A stretch of DNA of 64,000 nt from Platerodrilus igneus (GCA_036346225.1 JARFIW010000961.1:1144001-1208000); one strand, 5' to 3'; numbered from the stretch's first letter, positions 35,151-48,589 are shown. Notes: generated from the sequence alone by a model not told the origin. Numbers and translations are program-made.

Positions 35151-36098
35151 AGATAGAGATAGAGACAGAGATAGAGATAGAGACAGAGATAGAGATAGAG
35201 ATAGAGAGAGATAGAGATAGAGACAGAGATAGAGATAGAGATAGAGATAGAGATAGAGATAGAGATAGAGATAGAGAAGAGATAGAGATAGAGACAGAGA
35301 TAGAGATAGAGATAGAGAATAGAGATAGAGATAGAGATAGAGAAGAGATAGAGATAGAGATAGAGAAGAGATAGAGAAGAGATAGAGATAGAGATAGAGA
35401 TAGAGATAGAGAAGAGATAGAGATAGAGAGATAGAGATAGAGATAGAGATAGAGATAGAGATAGAGATCAGAGATAGAGATAGAGATAGAGATAGAGATA
35501 GAGATAGAGATAGAGATAGAGACAGAGATAGAGATAGAAACAGAAATAGAAACAGAAACAGAAACAGAAATAGAAATAGAAACAGAAATAGAAAAGAAAC
35601 AGAAACAGAAACAGAAAAGAACAGAAATAGAAAAGAAATAGAAACAGAAACAGAAATGAGAAAAGAAATAGAAATAGAAACAGAAATAGAAACAGAAACT
35701 AGAAATAGAAAAGAAACAGAAACAGAAATAGAAATAGAAATAGAAATAGAAATAGAAACAGAATAGAAATAGAAATAGAAAAGAAATAGAAATAGAAACA
35801 GAAATAGAAATAGAAAAGAACAGAAATAGAAACAGAAATAGAAATAGAAATAGAAACTAGAAATAGAATAGAAATAGAAATGATAGAAATAGAAATAGAA
35901 ATAGAAATCAGAAATAGAAATAGAAACTAGAAACAGAAATAGAAATAGAAATAGAAATAGAAATAGAAATCAGAAATAGAAAAGAAATAGAATAGAATAG
36001 AAATCAGAACTAGAAACTAGAATAGAAATAGAAATGAGAAATAGAACGTAGAAATCGAAACTAGAAAGAACTAGAATAGAATGGAATAGAAATAGACT

Positions 36099-37049
36099 TA
36101 AAATATAACATACACTAAATAGATTTCCTTAGCAACATGTAATGCTAAACATAAACTGTATAAGAAGTGACCGATAGCAATCGTAGATACTAGAAACCGC
36201 AAACGTAAATAGTAAAAGAATTAGATTATAGAACCTATAATATATTCCCATAATTCGCTAAAATCTCGAACGTTACGAGACCCAAAGCTGAAGTTAAAAT
36301 GAACGATAATGTAAATGTTACGTAGATGGACTAAACTGTAGAAACCGTACCTGTAATCCCAATATTGAAGTATGTACAATTTAATACGGAAAGAATTAAC
36401 TATTTAATACACTGCTAACATGCGAATGTCGTAGTGAAAATTTCAACTGTAACAACTATTTCACTCAATTATTAATTAATTTTATATGATCTGTGTATCA
36501 TTTTTGACTTTCACTAATATTGCAAATTACTAAAAAACATTCTGGGCATTATCATTTACCGAACATAATTTGACGATGATTTTGATTACTCAATATTAAG
36601 TATGGTTATTAAAAAGTAACAATACGTCTATGGTTATTGATAGCAATTGATATTGATTGACTGTTGAAGATTTGGCGATTTACGAAACTTTATCACTACA
36701 ATTTTACTCCATAATTTTTTATTTTTTTAACCGCTTCTAACGAATTAGTAACAACTTTGAGTAATACCCATTTCCGAAAGTAATAAAGTATGTGTCAAAT
36801 TAAAAACCGATAATTTTCAAATATTACAACATGAACCATAAGTGATCACAATTAAAAACTTTACCTAGACGTTATTCCAATGTATGGCGGTATTTAGCGA
36901 AATAGCGAATATTTATTTCAGCTTGTGAACCATTTTTGAAAAATATTTATTATGAGAAAAACTTGATCCAAAATAATTTTATGCTTAGATCAATTAAAAA
37001 CGAATTAGTAAGTCGAACTTTGACTTTAATAATAAATAAGAAGACTTAG
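36099..37049. other. AT-rich non-coding region
   Basis: No gene recognised. It directly precedes a gag relic on the same strand and may include that element's decayed leader, but I cannot show this. Confidence 0.5.
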
Positions 37050-37372
37050 TTTCGGATAAGGATGCTAGAAAACTTTTGGTGGTATACTTTCGAAGCAAAC
37101 GCAGTTCAAAATGCTTAGTCAGAGACCTTTTAAGCTTAAACCAAGCACGATGAAACTTCGTATCAAATCGGAATGAGAGTGGAAGATGCGCACTGTTTAA
37201 CTTTAATAAAACTAGTTAGAAGAAGAAAGCATGGAAATTAAATTAACAAGGACAGCTTGAATGTCGAAATAAACTTGATACGTTTTTAAACGCATTACCA
37301 AAACGCTTATTCAACAAAATCCGTTCTAAGAACCCTAGTAATGTAGAAAATGCAGTGAGTTTTGACAATTTA
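37050..37372 (+). pseudogene. Gypsy/errantivirus gag relic
   Basis: Translation across two frames parallels the gag of the complete provirus: YFRSKRSSKCLVRDLLSLNQ here against YFGDQRNIKCLVRDLINL there, then SYQIGMRVEDAHCLTLIKLV against PYQFGMKCQDVRSLILTKLK, then LDTFLNALPKRLFNKIR against LDTYINALPERLSDKIR. The order and spacing match, but the frame is broken at about 37140 and 37230. It is an older, separate member of a related lineage. No neighbouring pol or LTR was found. Confidence 0.8.
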
Positions 37373-39189
37373 TTGCCTTTTCGTTGTACAAGCTAAAAAT
37401 TAACAGAAATTGGTCACATCTCTGTCTCATCCCTTTCCTAATATTTACTTCTTTACGTTACTGCTCTAATTTTATTACCGCTGTTTGCTTCTTGTATAAG
37501 ATATGAAAAATCCATCTACTCCTAAAACTCATACCAATCTTTTTTAATATTTTGAACATTTTCTTCCTTTTTCTTTATTTTTCTTTCAAACATATATTAG
37601 CTGATTAATAAATTTATCATTGATCAATAAAAAAGAAAACAAAACAGTAAACGTGTCCATTATGTGTACAATAGGAAATCTCCTTGTTTAATGTTTTAAA
37701 TAACTACTGTTTAATATTACTGAACTATTTCATTTCTAGTTGCACTATGCGCTTAAACAAGCAATTATGAAGATTGAATTTTATAAGCGTTAAAAGTTTA
37801 GTATAACAAATAAAAGTTATTTTTTACCTTTTTTGGATAAGAACAAAATATATAGCAGTCACATACTTTTAAACCATTACCAAATTTTAGGTCTTAAATT
37901 ATATTAACCGAATTTATAGCAATTCAAATATTAAAGTCAGATCTGCCTTTCTTACAAGTTAACATATGAGTTCCTAGAACACAGTTCTAACTTCAAATTT
38001 TATTTATGGAGATACTTTCTTGTGTAAAAATAAACCTTACTAATATAAAAGTTGACTCCAACAATCACAGCAAAACATTCTAATGTTTACATTGAAGACT
38101 CAAATTTGAAATATCAGGAAACAAAAGTAATTAAGTGTCATATAGTTAACTTTCTAGAAACAAGTATCAGAAGCTCAATACATCTAACATAGTTCTTGCT
38201 TTGAAATATTTTAAATAAATGTATAATAAGAATATTTATAAGGTCTTTGAGATAAAATGTCCAAAAAAAACTGTTAGTGATTACCAAACGTCATGCAGAT
38301 GTTTCCGTTCGACAAACAAATAAAGTAACAAATATGACTTACCCGTCGATTGAAAATACTTTTTCTTAACGAACCAGATACACAGTTGAAATCCACGTGT
38401 GCCACGAACATCAAGGCTTTGAAGGGAACTGCGTTAGAATAAAATAACATAAGACCCTAAATTCTGCAATTGATGGCTTCATATACAACGACACAAAGCA
38501 CCGGGACAGGATGTATACAATGCTTCTCTATAAAATCTAACATATAAAACAGATGGTTACTGCTACATTAAACTATGTAGAACTTTAGTAATGTACATCC
38601 ATGATTATGTTACTTCTAATTATATTTATTGAGCCTTAATTGTGCTGAAATAGGGGTATTAAATGAAATCTTGTACCCATTTTATTCGAATCATTGGCTA
38701 CAATTGAAAGTTAAACTTATAGGGTCGTAATATTGTACAGGGTTATTACAAATGAAATAGACAGTTTGGATAGCCTTTAAAAAATCAGACTTATGATGGT
38801 TTAAATATTTCCACGTTTGCACTTCGACTTCTGTGTAATTACCTGTTATAGGAAACACTCCTGATCACGCTTTATAATTTAATAAAACCAATTTGTTCTT
38901 ATAATACTCATTTGAATACAATTGAAATAAGTGCTAGTTCAACATTCTTTAAAATGTTATTAGTGTATTTAATTCAGATCAAAGTACTTCAATCTACCTC
39001 TGTTGTTTGATATAAGTTGGTTATCTAAAACCTTTGATATCTGAAAGAATATGTTCGCTGTATTTAAAAGTAATAATATAAGTTTGATAGAAGAATGGAC
39101 CTGTACCTTGCCGAAGTTCTAGATTACCAGAACAGGTGAAATGACTTGCTTGTTCTAATGAGCTAAAGAACCAAACTACAGGTTCAACC
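37373..39189. other. AT-rich non-coding region, no gene recognised
   Basis: I see no domain, LTR or terminal repeat on either strand over 1.8 kb. It may be host intergenic DNA. Confidence 0.5.
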
Positions 39190-42100
39190 AAAGGAGTGGA
39201 GTCGTTAGTGAGAAACTAGACTAAGACAGGTCTCCGAAAGAAGGCAGCGGCTTTTTCGGTACTTAGATTGGCAGAGACTATAGGGGTCGGTATGGCAGTC
39301 TAAGACACACTACCGCGATGTGGAAGAAAACGGGAAACCACCACATTACCTCCCAAGTACACAGCGTATTTAAATTATAATAAACATGATGGCATTTTCT
39401 GGGGTAAAAAATTCCAGAGTTAAAATAGTCTCCCATTCGTATCTGCGGGAGAAAACTACTTCGGAGGATGCGATCGGACATTTCAGAACAAGAGTAGGGA
39501 ATATCTTGCAAGTCAGAGCGTGGAATGTTAGAGGTATGAAGCAAGTAAGTAAGCTAGAGAACCTGAAAATTAAAATGAATACGTTAGCACTAGATATAGT
39601 AGGAATCAGCGAAGTTCGGTGGCCAGAGACGGGGGATTTTTGGAGTGGAGACTCCAGGGTAATTCATAGAGCAGCAGAGGAAGGAAATTAGGGTGTGGGG
39701 ATAGTTAGGCGAAAAAAAGATAGGACATTGTGTAAAAAATTACTTACAAAAGAACGAAAGAGTACTCATGATTCGATTAGAATCTAAACCGGTAAACACA
39801 GTAATAATACAAGTATACATGTCCAACTTTATCTACAGGGACGAAGAGGTAAAAGTGTTCTACAAAGATATTAAAGACAGACTAAGATACGTAAAAGGAC
39901 ATGAAAATTTTATAATTACGGGGGATTTTAATGCAGTGGTAGGTGAGGGTAGGGAAGGAGCGGCAGTAGGTTTATTTGGTTTAGGCGCGAGAGACGACAG
40001 GGGAAATAGGCTGGTAGGATTTTGCGACAAGAACAATTTAATCATCACACACATTATTTCAACATCATGCTAGAAGACGATATATGCGGAAGTTGCCAGG
40101 AGATATAGGAAGATATCAAATAGATTACATTCTTGTTAGACAACGGTTTAGGAATGAAGTAAAAGTCTGTAGAAACTACCCAGAAGCAGATATAGACAGT
40201 GACCACAACATCGTAATTATGAAGGCCGCATTTAGATTTAAAAATTTGAAGAAAAAACCGGAAAAGAGCACTTTGACTTTGAGAAACTAAAAGATAAGGA
40301 TATTCAAGAAAGATTCGAAAAAAAGTTAAATGAGTAGTTGGAAGATACCGGCAAAATATCTGATACTAAGGAAGTAGAAACAGTATGGAATAACATTAAA
40401 TCCAGCTTAGACACGGCAGCCAGAGATATTCTGGGGTATACACAAAAAGAAAATAAGAAACCATGGATAACAAAGGATATCCTGAATTTAGTAGAAAAAA
40501 AAACGAAGATACAAAAATAAATCAGACGAAACAAGAAAACAGAAATACAAAGCCATAAAATGGGAAATTTTTCGCAAATGCAGGAAAGCTAAAGAACAAT
40601 GGATTGATAAAAAGTGCAAAGAGGTACAAACTAAAATAGAAATAGGAAAGACAGATGAAGCAGACAAACTAATTAGATTCAATTTTAGGGAATAAAACTG
40701 TATAAAAAAATATAAAGCACGCGGGAGGAAACGTTATTATAGAAAATTTAGAGAACGTGGGTAGATGGCAAGAATATATAGGGAATTTATATGCAGGAGA
40801 GGAACTAACAGTATTAGAACAGGAATCAGACATTGAAAATGGTGAACGGATATCTTATACTTAGAGATGAGTTTGAATTGGCATTAAAGGGTCCAAAAAA
40901 TGGTAAGGCGCCGGGTACAGATAAGGTGCAAGCAGAAACTTTAAAATCCGCTGGACAAGAAGTAACAGAACGTCTCTTCCAACCTGTAAGCTATATGTAT
41001 GAGACAGGCAAAGATTTCAAACGTAACATCATAGTAACTATACCAAAAAAGAAAGGCGCGGATAGATGTAATAATTTTCGAACAATAACTTTGACAGCAC
41101 ACGTGTCAAAAATATTAACTAAAAATGTACAAAAACGAATGGAAAAACGAGCTGAAGAAACACTAGTAGCAGATCAATTTAGGTTTATGCGAAACACGGG
41201 AGGCTATTTTAGCTTTCAGAGTGATAATGGAAAAAAACAATAGAAAAAAGAGAAAGCGTCTATATAGGGTTTGTAGATCTGGAAAAAGCATTCGGCAATG
41301 TAAAATGGAGAAAAATGTTCGAAATACTCAAAAAGATTTAAATGATTTATAGGGATAGACGAATAGTACATAGTTAATACAAAGAGCAAACAGCAGTAGT
41401 AGAGCTAGAGCAGGAACGTACAGAAGTAGAGATTAGGAGAGCGGTGAGACACGGATGGACCTTAACCTCATTAATTTTTAACTTGTACATTGAAGAGACA
41501 ATGTATACTGTCAAATGCAGGAAGACATTTGGAATTACTATGCAGGGACAAAAAATTGATATGCTTAGAGTTGCAGATGAGATAACAATATTAGCATCTA
41601 GCAAGGAAGAGTTGCAAGCTGCTCTTAATGAAATGGAAACGGTTCTAACAGAGAGATATGGTATTAAAATTAACAAAAACAAAACTAAGGTTCTAGTATG
41701 CAAAGGAGGGGAAAATAAATCAAAAACAAGAATACAAATAGGAAACAAAAACTTACAAGAGGTTAAGGATTTCTGCTACCTAAGAAGCCAAATAACACAA
41801 GATGGCAAAAGCGCAAAAGATATAAAACAAAGATTGGCACAAGGTCGTGCTATATTTAACAAGAAAAAGCAACTACTGTGTTCAAAGACAACCAACATAG
41901 AAACAAGGAAAGGATTGCTTACTACATATGTGTGGAGCACAGCACTGAACGGCCGTGAAGGCTGGACAGTTGGAGAAGCGGACAAAAAAAAGGTAGAAGC
42001 CTTTGAAATGTGGTGCTACAGACGAATGATGAAGATATCATGGATAGACAAAGTTAAGGACAAAGAGGTACTAGAAATGGTAGGGGATGAAAGATATATG

Positions 42101-42360
42101 TGGAAAACGGTAAAAAATGGGACAGATAAGATGATAGGCCACATACTACGGCATAAGAGAATAGTGCGGAATATATTAGAAGCAGAGATAGGAAGAAAGA
42201 GAAGTAGAGGTAGACCTAGATTAGACCATTGCACACAAATACTGAAAGATGTGGGATGTAAGAATTTCAGGAAAATGTGTAGGCTAGCACAGAATACAAA
42301 TTAATGGAGGAACGCATCCAACCAGTCTCAAGATAGATAAACTGATCGAAAAAAATAACT
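39190..42360 (+). mobile_element. RTE-clade non-LTR retrotransposon, near full length, decayed
   Basis: A 5' region (from about 39190, boundary uncertain) leads into an endonuclease/RT polyprotein at 39386-42304 and a short 3' segment. Family identity comes from the APE endonuclease and RT arrangement and from the trinucleotide 3' tail of related copies at 14963 and 43165. Related fragments occur at 14962-15870 and 42710-43190. Confidence 0.87.
39386..42304 (+). pseudogene. RTE endonuclease/reverse transcriptase, multiple frameshifts
   Basis: This is the target-primed reverse transcription protein. APE-type endonuclease: AWNVRGM at about 39518, ISEVRWPETGDFWSGD (catalytic Glu) near 39604, a stop at 39689, then ITGDFNAVVGEGREG (39918) and SDHNIV near 40197. 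A linker is broken at about 40290, 40520 and 40695. RT: ALKGPKNGKAPGTDKVQAET (40875) and PKKKGADRCNNFRTITL; the catalytic YADD box is replaced by VADE near 41570. The post-RT region (41444-42304) is the longest open segment and includes AQGRAIFNKKKQLLCSK and a C-terminus ending FRKMCRLAQNTN. The missing catalytic Asp and several stops show it is dead. Confidence 0.88.
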
Positions 42361-42709
42361 GGAAAATTATTAACTCGGCAGTTGTCTTAGTGTTGGGGGA
42401 TCTTGGCAACCACAGGCTGCTTAACCTCCTTCACATACCACTGAATCTCAGTGAAATAGTTCATATAATTAGAAGACAATAGAAGGGGAACTGAGCTGTA
42501 TATAGGATGTGTGGAAATTTCAGGGAACTGTGTAAGCTGGCTCAGAATATAAATAAGTGGAGGATATATTGGAAATATATTAAATCGGCAAACGTTTAAG
42601 TGCTGGGAAAACTTGGCAGCCACGGGCTGCTTGCCCCTCTTTACAACCACTGAATGTTGGAGGAATAGGGTATATAATTAAAAAACAATAGATAGGGACC
42701 GAACTGAAT
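42361..42709. repeat. Two-unit direct repeat of about 213 bp with RTE C-terminal sequence
   Basis: Sequence from 42370 (TCGGCAGTTGTCTTAGTGTT, then GCTGCTTAACC) recurs from about 42583 (TCGGCAAACGTTTAAGTGCT, then GCTGCTTGCCC). Each unit also holds ACCACTGAAT and ATATAATTA followed by AACAATAGA. Between them (near 42505-42550) lies a copy of the RTE C-terminal coding phrase (NFRELCKLAQN). Confidence 0.8.
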
Positions 42710-43190
42710 CTAACAAGAAAAAAGAGCGCCTATGACCAAAGACAACAAACAGAAACAAGAAGAAAATTGTTGAAAGCATATGTGTGGAGCACAGCACAGT
42801 ATGCCTATGAAATACGGGCAGTAGGAAAGCAGACAGAAAAAAAAGTAGCAGACTTTTGAAATGTTGTGCTTCAGATGTTTGAGGATGATAGCATGGACAT
42901 ACAAAGTTAATAGTAAATAGGTTATAGAAATAGTAAGGGAATAAAGAAACCTGTGGAAAAAAAATAGGAGTAATAGACGAGTAGAATACGTTCTAAGGCA
43001 TTTTTGGTGAATTGTGTGCAGAGATAGAAAAAAGGAGGTAGATGTAGACCTAGAAAAGATAGTGACAGATGCAGACTGTGCAAATTTTAGGAAAATGTGT
43101 AGGTTAGTCAGAATAGGAAACAATGGGGATACGCGTCTAACCAGTTTCAGGATTGAAAATCTAATGATGATGATGAGAAAAGCTTTTCTA
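42710..43190 (+). mobile_element. 5'-truncated RTE fragment with trinucleotide tail
   Basis: Decayed coding similarity to the post-RT part of the RTE ORF (AYVWSTAQYA near 42777; CANFRKMCRLV near 43078), then ACCAGTTTCAGGAT and a TGATGATGATGA tail at about 43164-43177. It is a separate insertion or a duplicated 3' end of the preceding copy. Confidence 0.8.
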
Positions 43191-43279
43191 CATGTGTGAT
43201 TAGCAAAGGCAATTGGATTTGCATTTGCTGTTTTAACCTACGTTTGCACTAAAGGGGCGTGAGACTTGTTCTTTGACAT

Positions 43280-44770
43280 GTGACTGACCTGGACATACCA
43301 TCGACTAGCAGAAACTACGCCAACGCCGCCGCCACCATCTCCACCATAGACACTTCAGATATCGAAAGACGTTCACAGCCTCAGACACGGACAAGCAGTA
43401 ACCGCATTCCTCCTATTTTTATCGAGATGTTCTCTAACTTCATTCAGCACGCCAAGGAGCTTATCGGTCATCTACAAAACAAAGTCGACATCTGGGCATC
43501 GGAACAAGGAGGAAGAATAATACCCACCGACAGTACGCAATTCAAACACCTGCAGGACTATTTAAAGAAGAACAACATCGAGTACTACACATATACCATC
43601 AGATCCGGAAGCGAACTCAAAATAGTCATCAAGTGCTTGGCCGCTAACATCACGACAGAATTCATCAAGACCGAACTCGCCGACATGGGGTACAAAATTA
43701 ACTACGCGACTAAGCTACAGAATGAAGAACGAGAATACTGCTACATCGTCCTCGTATCTTTAGAGAACAACCCAACATCGACTGAAATCTACAACCTGAC
43801 TACGATACTCTACCGCAGCCACATTAAAGATGCCGCATTCCAAAGCAGGGTGGAGCCCCCACAATGTTTTTGTGCCAGCGGTTTGGACATTCGGGCTGAA
43901 ATTGCGGATACAAACCTCGCTGTGTCAAATGCGCCATGCAGCACCTGGCAGCGGATTGCAATAAAAGCAGGGAGTTACCACCTATATGCGCCAACTGCAG
44001 TGGCCCACATCCGACTAACTACCAAAATTGTCCTGCATACCACGAACAACTGCGAAAGAAATACACCCCGTACATGTGATTTTCCAATGCTCCACCCGTA
44101 GGTACTACATTAGCCAGGAAGCGAGTTTCTTTTTACCTAAAACATTTTCAATTTTGCCAAACCCTTGCTATTTCAATCAAGGTAGGGATCTTTAACGTGC
44201 GTTCAAACACTCACACACGGGACCTCCATTTTACTTCTCATCCGAACGAGAGCGTATTCTTAACAACAATGTCCGCCTAACATTTTTTAAGCAGATCGTG
44301 TCGGGATTCGAACCTGGGACCTTGGGCGTAGAAGTCACACGCATACCGACTACGCCACGGAGCCGCTGTAAGGAATACACCACCGCTAGTCAGCAACGAC
44401 GCAACAGCACAAGAAACCGACGACGAAGGATTCACTACAAGCAGAAATGGCCGACACGGAACTCGACAGACCGCTACAATAATTACTCCGAAGACCATCG
44501 CCAAAGACGACACAAGTACCACAGAAGACGAAAAGCAATCAAACTCTAAAGTAGAGCCACGCAGAAAAGCTAAACAAAACAAAAGTAAGAGCCGACGGGG
44601 AAAGAAAAAACCATCATTAACCCAAAGCTATCAACCACCAACGACACAAAATTACCGACGAATTCAACAAGAACCGACAGAGACTAGCAGCGAAGCTACA
44701 GAACGACCAAAACACCTTCCATGCAACCACAAGCAGAGCCGTCCATCAGCGTCACCCCGACGATGACACT
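43280..44770 (+). pseudogene. Jockey ORF1 (Gag-like, zinc-knuckle nucleic-acid chaperone), broken
   Basis: A 273-codon open segment starting MTDLDIPSTSRNYANAAATI, with an RRM/PRE_C2HC-like region (YLKKNNIEYYTYTIRSGSEL; KIVIKCLAANITTEFIKTEL). Near 43866 a one-base shift moves the reading to another frame, where CCHC knuckles are legible: CQRFGHSG, CGYKPRCVKCA...HLAADC, ICANCSGPHPTNYQNCP. An in-frame TGA interrupts the first knuckle. The SINE then splits the gene, and a charged Lys/Arg/Thr-rich C-terminus follows to about 44760. ORF1 proteins of this class bind element RNA in the cytoplasm and nucleus. Confidence 0.83.
44068..44373 (-). mobile_element. tRNA-derived SINE, copy 2 (inside Jockey ORF1)
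   Basis: Minus-strand copy. The head shows A box TGGCGTAGTCGG and B box GGTTCGAATCCC (reverse complement near 44307-44318); the body matches the other copies (TTGGCAAAA..., CCTTGATTG, GGCTAATGTAGTACC). An 8-bp duplication AATACACC flanks it (44060-44067 and 44374-44381). Confidence 0.92.
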
Positions 44771-44871
44771 ACTTTTTAAAAATTACTGCAATAGGCGCAA
44801 AGACTATATGGCCGGACCTTTCAAAACTGCCTTACTATGGACGGCTAAGTGCGACATAGTGAAAGCCTATA

Positions 44872-47580
44872 ATGAAAAATAGACCAATACCAAGAAACTT
44901 AGTACTCCTCTTCTGGAACGCCAACGGAATACGGAACAGGACGACCGAACTGAAACACTTCCTACAGCATCACAACGTGGACGTGGCAATGATTGAGGAA
45001 ACCAAATTATCTGCACACAAACAACTTACCGTGGCAAATTACAACATTTACAGGAAAGAACGCGACCTAAAATCAAGGCAACCAACACACGGAGAAGTTG
45101 CCGTACTGATACACAACCGACTACTACACGAACAACTCCAACTACACTCGACTGCTTTAGACAACGTGGGCGTAAGGTTCAAAGCCAACGAGCAAATTAT
45201 TAAAGCATTAGCTGTCTACAGAAGTCCAACCAGTACGGTAATACGCCCTGAAGATACACTGACAATAATTTTAGGAGACCTAAATGCCAAACACCAAGCT
45301 TGGGGAGCAATAACTACCAACAAGGCGGCCGCATCCTCTATACACACTCTCTCGGCAAGGACTTGCACATTGTAACACCGAACGCACCGGCAAAAATCCT
45401 ACCGGACAGAACACAGAACATACCGTATCCGCTGAACATAGACGCTCTTCAAGATCTTAGTTTGAATCATCTACCAAAATGTAGATACAACCACAAACGA
45501 CACAGGCGTTCCAGGAGAAGACATAATTGGCGAAAGTTCAACGAGGCTCTCCAAAGGAAAATCACTGACGGGAACCCAGACATAAACAGGCATAAACGAG
45601 TCACTGCAGTATCTCACGAAGTCCATCCAAAAATCAATGCAATAGTGTTCCGCAGAGACTGCTACCCGACTCAAAAGACCTGACATCCTACGATACATAA
45701 AAGAGGTCATCAACCAGAAGTAAACCCTCGTCAGAAGGTGGAAGAACACACGAGATCCCCAAGTAAAAACGTTACTTAACCTAAAGCAACGCGCAATCAA
45801 AATTATGCTGGATGACTATTACGATGAATCCTGGACCAACCACGTCAACTACACAATACAAAGAAAAAGAAACTTGTACAGGCTAAACCATCGACTTATG
45901 ACACGAAAGAACTCTGGCCCCGCACCGTTACAAGAAGAAAACGGAATGCTGTACAGCGCCAAAAAGCGAGCAGTCACATTTACCGAAGTTCTCAAAAAAA
46001 AAACGTTTTCAGAATACCCAACAACAGACAATATATTCACTAACTTCATAAACACAAGGGTAGATCAAATACTATATGCACCTGCAGAGAACGACATCCT
46101 ACACATAACTCCACAAGAAATAAAACAAGCTATCACCAGACAAAGTAACAGGAAAGCTCCAGGAAATGACGGAGTCACGCATATGGTGCTAAAACACAAC
46201 AGGAAAGACACTGGCGTTCATCAGAAAAATCTTCAATAGCATGATCAACCTCAAATACTTTCCAGACTTATGGAAAACGGTAATAATGGTAATAATTCCG
46301 AAGCCAGGAAAGAAGATGATGGATTCCGAAAACTACAGACAATCTTCCTACTGAACACGATATCCAAAATCTTCGAACGATTACTACTGACAAGACTAAA
46401 ACCACTGCTGAAAAACCGACCAGAACAATACTGATTTAAGAAACAGCAATCCACCACATTACAAGTCATTCGGGTAATAAACAATATAGCCACCAACTAC
46501 AACCTAGGACTAACTACAGTCGCCATCGCCTTAGATATCGAAAACGCCTTTGACTAGATATGGATCAACGGACTGCTATTTAAGCTTGCCACCATTCACA
46601 ACCTTCCGACACCTTACATCCAATTGATAAGAAGTTACCTGACCAACAGAAAGATACAGGTGGAAGTAGAACACATCCTGTTACCAGAAACTCCCGTCAC
46701 AACCAGCGTCCCACAAGGAGGCTGCCTTTCATCAACGCTATTCAATGCATACATCCAGAACCTACAATGCCGCCAAAGAATCTTCTGCGCCATGTACGCC
46801 GACGATACCCTGCTCTTGACGACCGAAAGATACGCTAAGGAAACAACAACAAGAATGCAAGAATAGCTCGACGCACTACCGGATTGGTTCCAACAGTGGA
46901 AAATTAAATTAAACGTTCAGAAGACTGAAGTCATATTATTCTCCAGGCGCAAGAAAAAGCAAAAACTACCGACGCTAGAAAACCAAGAACTAGTTTGGAG
47001 CCAATCACTGAAATACCTAGAGTGCACATCGACAAGCAATTAACATTCAACAATCACGTCACTGAAACGCCAAACAAAGCTCGAAGAGCAAAATGCTTCA
47101 TTCACGGAATACTCGTCCACAAAAATAAACTACGAATGGACATCAGACTCCAGACTTACAAGATGTACTTGCGACCCATACTGAGTTACGCATCGGCAGC
47201 ATGGTACACCTACATTTCAAAAACAAACAATACCAAACTTGAAGCATTCCAAAACAAGACCGTTAGGACCATCACCGGAGCAACATGGTTTGTTAGAAAT
47301 GAAACCCTAAAATAAGACCTTAGGCTACAAACGCTAGAAAACCATTTCAAGACGCTGGCGTCAACTATATACAAGAAAATCGACAACTCATCGACACATA
47401 TTTAACACATCGCACCTCCGCTGGACGGAAACCCACACAAACGCAAGAAAACACCCTGAAGCATATTAGATGGCTAAGCCACAAAAACATACACCAAGTA
47501 CACAACTCCTCCACCAGCGAGACTGGCGCGAAGAAACGATTTCACACCCACTGCGAGCAGGGAATCAAAGACTTGTAAAG
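44872..47580 (+). pseudogene. Jockey ORF2 (APE endonuclease and reverse transcriptase), decayed
   Basis: The endonuclease segment (44872-45375) begins MKNRPIPRNLVLLFWNANGI, with IEETKLSAHKQ (catalytic Glu) and ILGDLNAKHQAWG. It is broken near 45305 and very decayed to about 45800. RT: ITRQSNRKAPGNDGVTHMVL near 46132, IIPKPGKK (46292), NAFD followed by a TAG at 46556, SYLTNRKIQVEVE (46633), SVPQGGCLSSTLFNAYI (46707) and the catalytic MYADDTLLL at about 46792-46818. The thumb and C-terminal region continue to about 47580 (RPILSYASAAWYTY at 47176). The YADD box is intact, but at least five frame breaks make it non-functional. Confidence 0.86.
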
Positions 47581-47725
47581 CAGTAAAATCAGTTAGCAAC
47601 GAGACAGGCAGAATCAATTGATTAATGTTGTAAACGGAAGTTGGACTTGAGAAGTCCAGGATCGACTAAGCTGATCATCTACAATTTCTAAGAACACTGA
47701 ACTAAATAAAAAACTTTGAAACTGA

Positions 47726-48585
47726 CGGTGTAGCTACTTCTGACTATAGCGAAGAAAATCGTTCACTATCCAAGCAAGGCAATCTAAGAAAAAGATAAAT
47801 CAAATACAGCAGCTTTCAAAGTTTAAAAGAAGAATGAGAAAGTTAACTACTAACAAAGTTAAAGCACCATATGCAGAACGTTGTAGAAAAAATGTACTGC
47901 AATAATTAACACAGAGCATAGAGAAAAAATTAACCACGGATTTTAGAAACTTAATTGGATTGAACAAATAAGATTTATTTTAAGTCATACACGAAGACAA
48001 GCAATTAAGAGACAAACGATTAGGAAAGAATTGACGTCTAAACAGATTTCTTTTCATATCACATCTTGAAGGAAGTAGGTTTAGAAGTTACAATTTGGCA
48101 GACCTTCATTCTAACAACGTTAGGTTATAAGTCTACAAATGATCGAGTTGTACAAAATGCTTTGAATAATGCTACCGAACAAATAATTCTAAAGCCATAT
48201 ACGAGAGGTAAGTACAAAACAACGCATGATTTCAGAATATGTGTAAGTTGATCTTTGAAAATGGTTTGGATTAGATCTTGATTTTTTTCTAAGTACGTTA
48301 TTGATACGTCGTACTTTTCAGCGTCTTGTTAGTCAAAGTTATCTGTAATTACTTTAATCAATAATCCTGCTATCTTTAGATGTCCACGTTTAGGTCGAGT
48401 CGTATAAGGGGGTTGAATTGAATAATCTGTAATTTAATTTTTTTTTAAAGTGTCTCTATAAGATGGCACGAATTCTGAAATTTATTCTTAAATTTCGTTT
48501 GAGTAGATAGATTAGATTAGATTTGTTGAAAACGTTTCAAATTTTGAGGTATGTATTTATTTCAAATTCGACTATTAAAGATGTA
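47726..48585. other. Non-coding region, no gene recognised
   Basis: AT-rich. It may contain the decayed 3' portion of the minus-strand Gypsy relic that begins at 49240, but no motif confirms that. A 61-codon plus-strand frame at 48066 has no family resemblance. Confidence 0.45.
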
Positions 48586-48589
48586 ATGT

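Larger units (their letters stand above)
43260..47725 (+). mobile_element. Jockey-like non-LTR retrotransposon with inserted SINE
   Basis: Two ORFs in the Jockey order: ORF1 (gag-like with CCHC knuckles) from 43280 and ORF2 (endonuclease plus RT) from 44872, ending near 47580. The 3' end holds AATAAAAAACTTTGAAA near 47705-47722. The exact 5' start is unclear, placed just before the ORF1 ATG. A SINE (44068-44373) splits ORF1. Codon use is GC-richer than in the neighbouring RTE. Confidence 0.87.

Noticed and set aside
39278..42234. Minus-strand ORFs antisense to the RTE element (for example 41374-41748)
   Set aside because: They mirror conserved plus-strand RTE coding sequence; no independent similarity.
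48066..48251. 61-codon plus-strand ORF after the Jockey element
   Set aside because: It is short, in unassigned decayed sequence, and has no recognisable motif on inspection.
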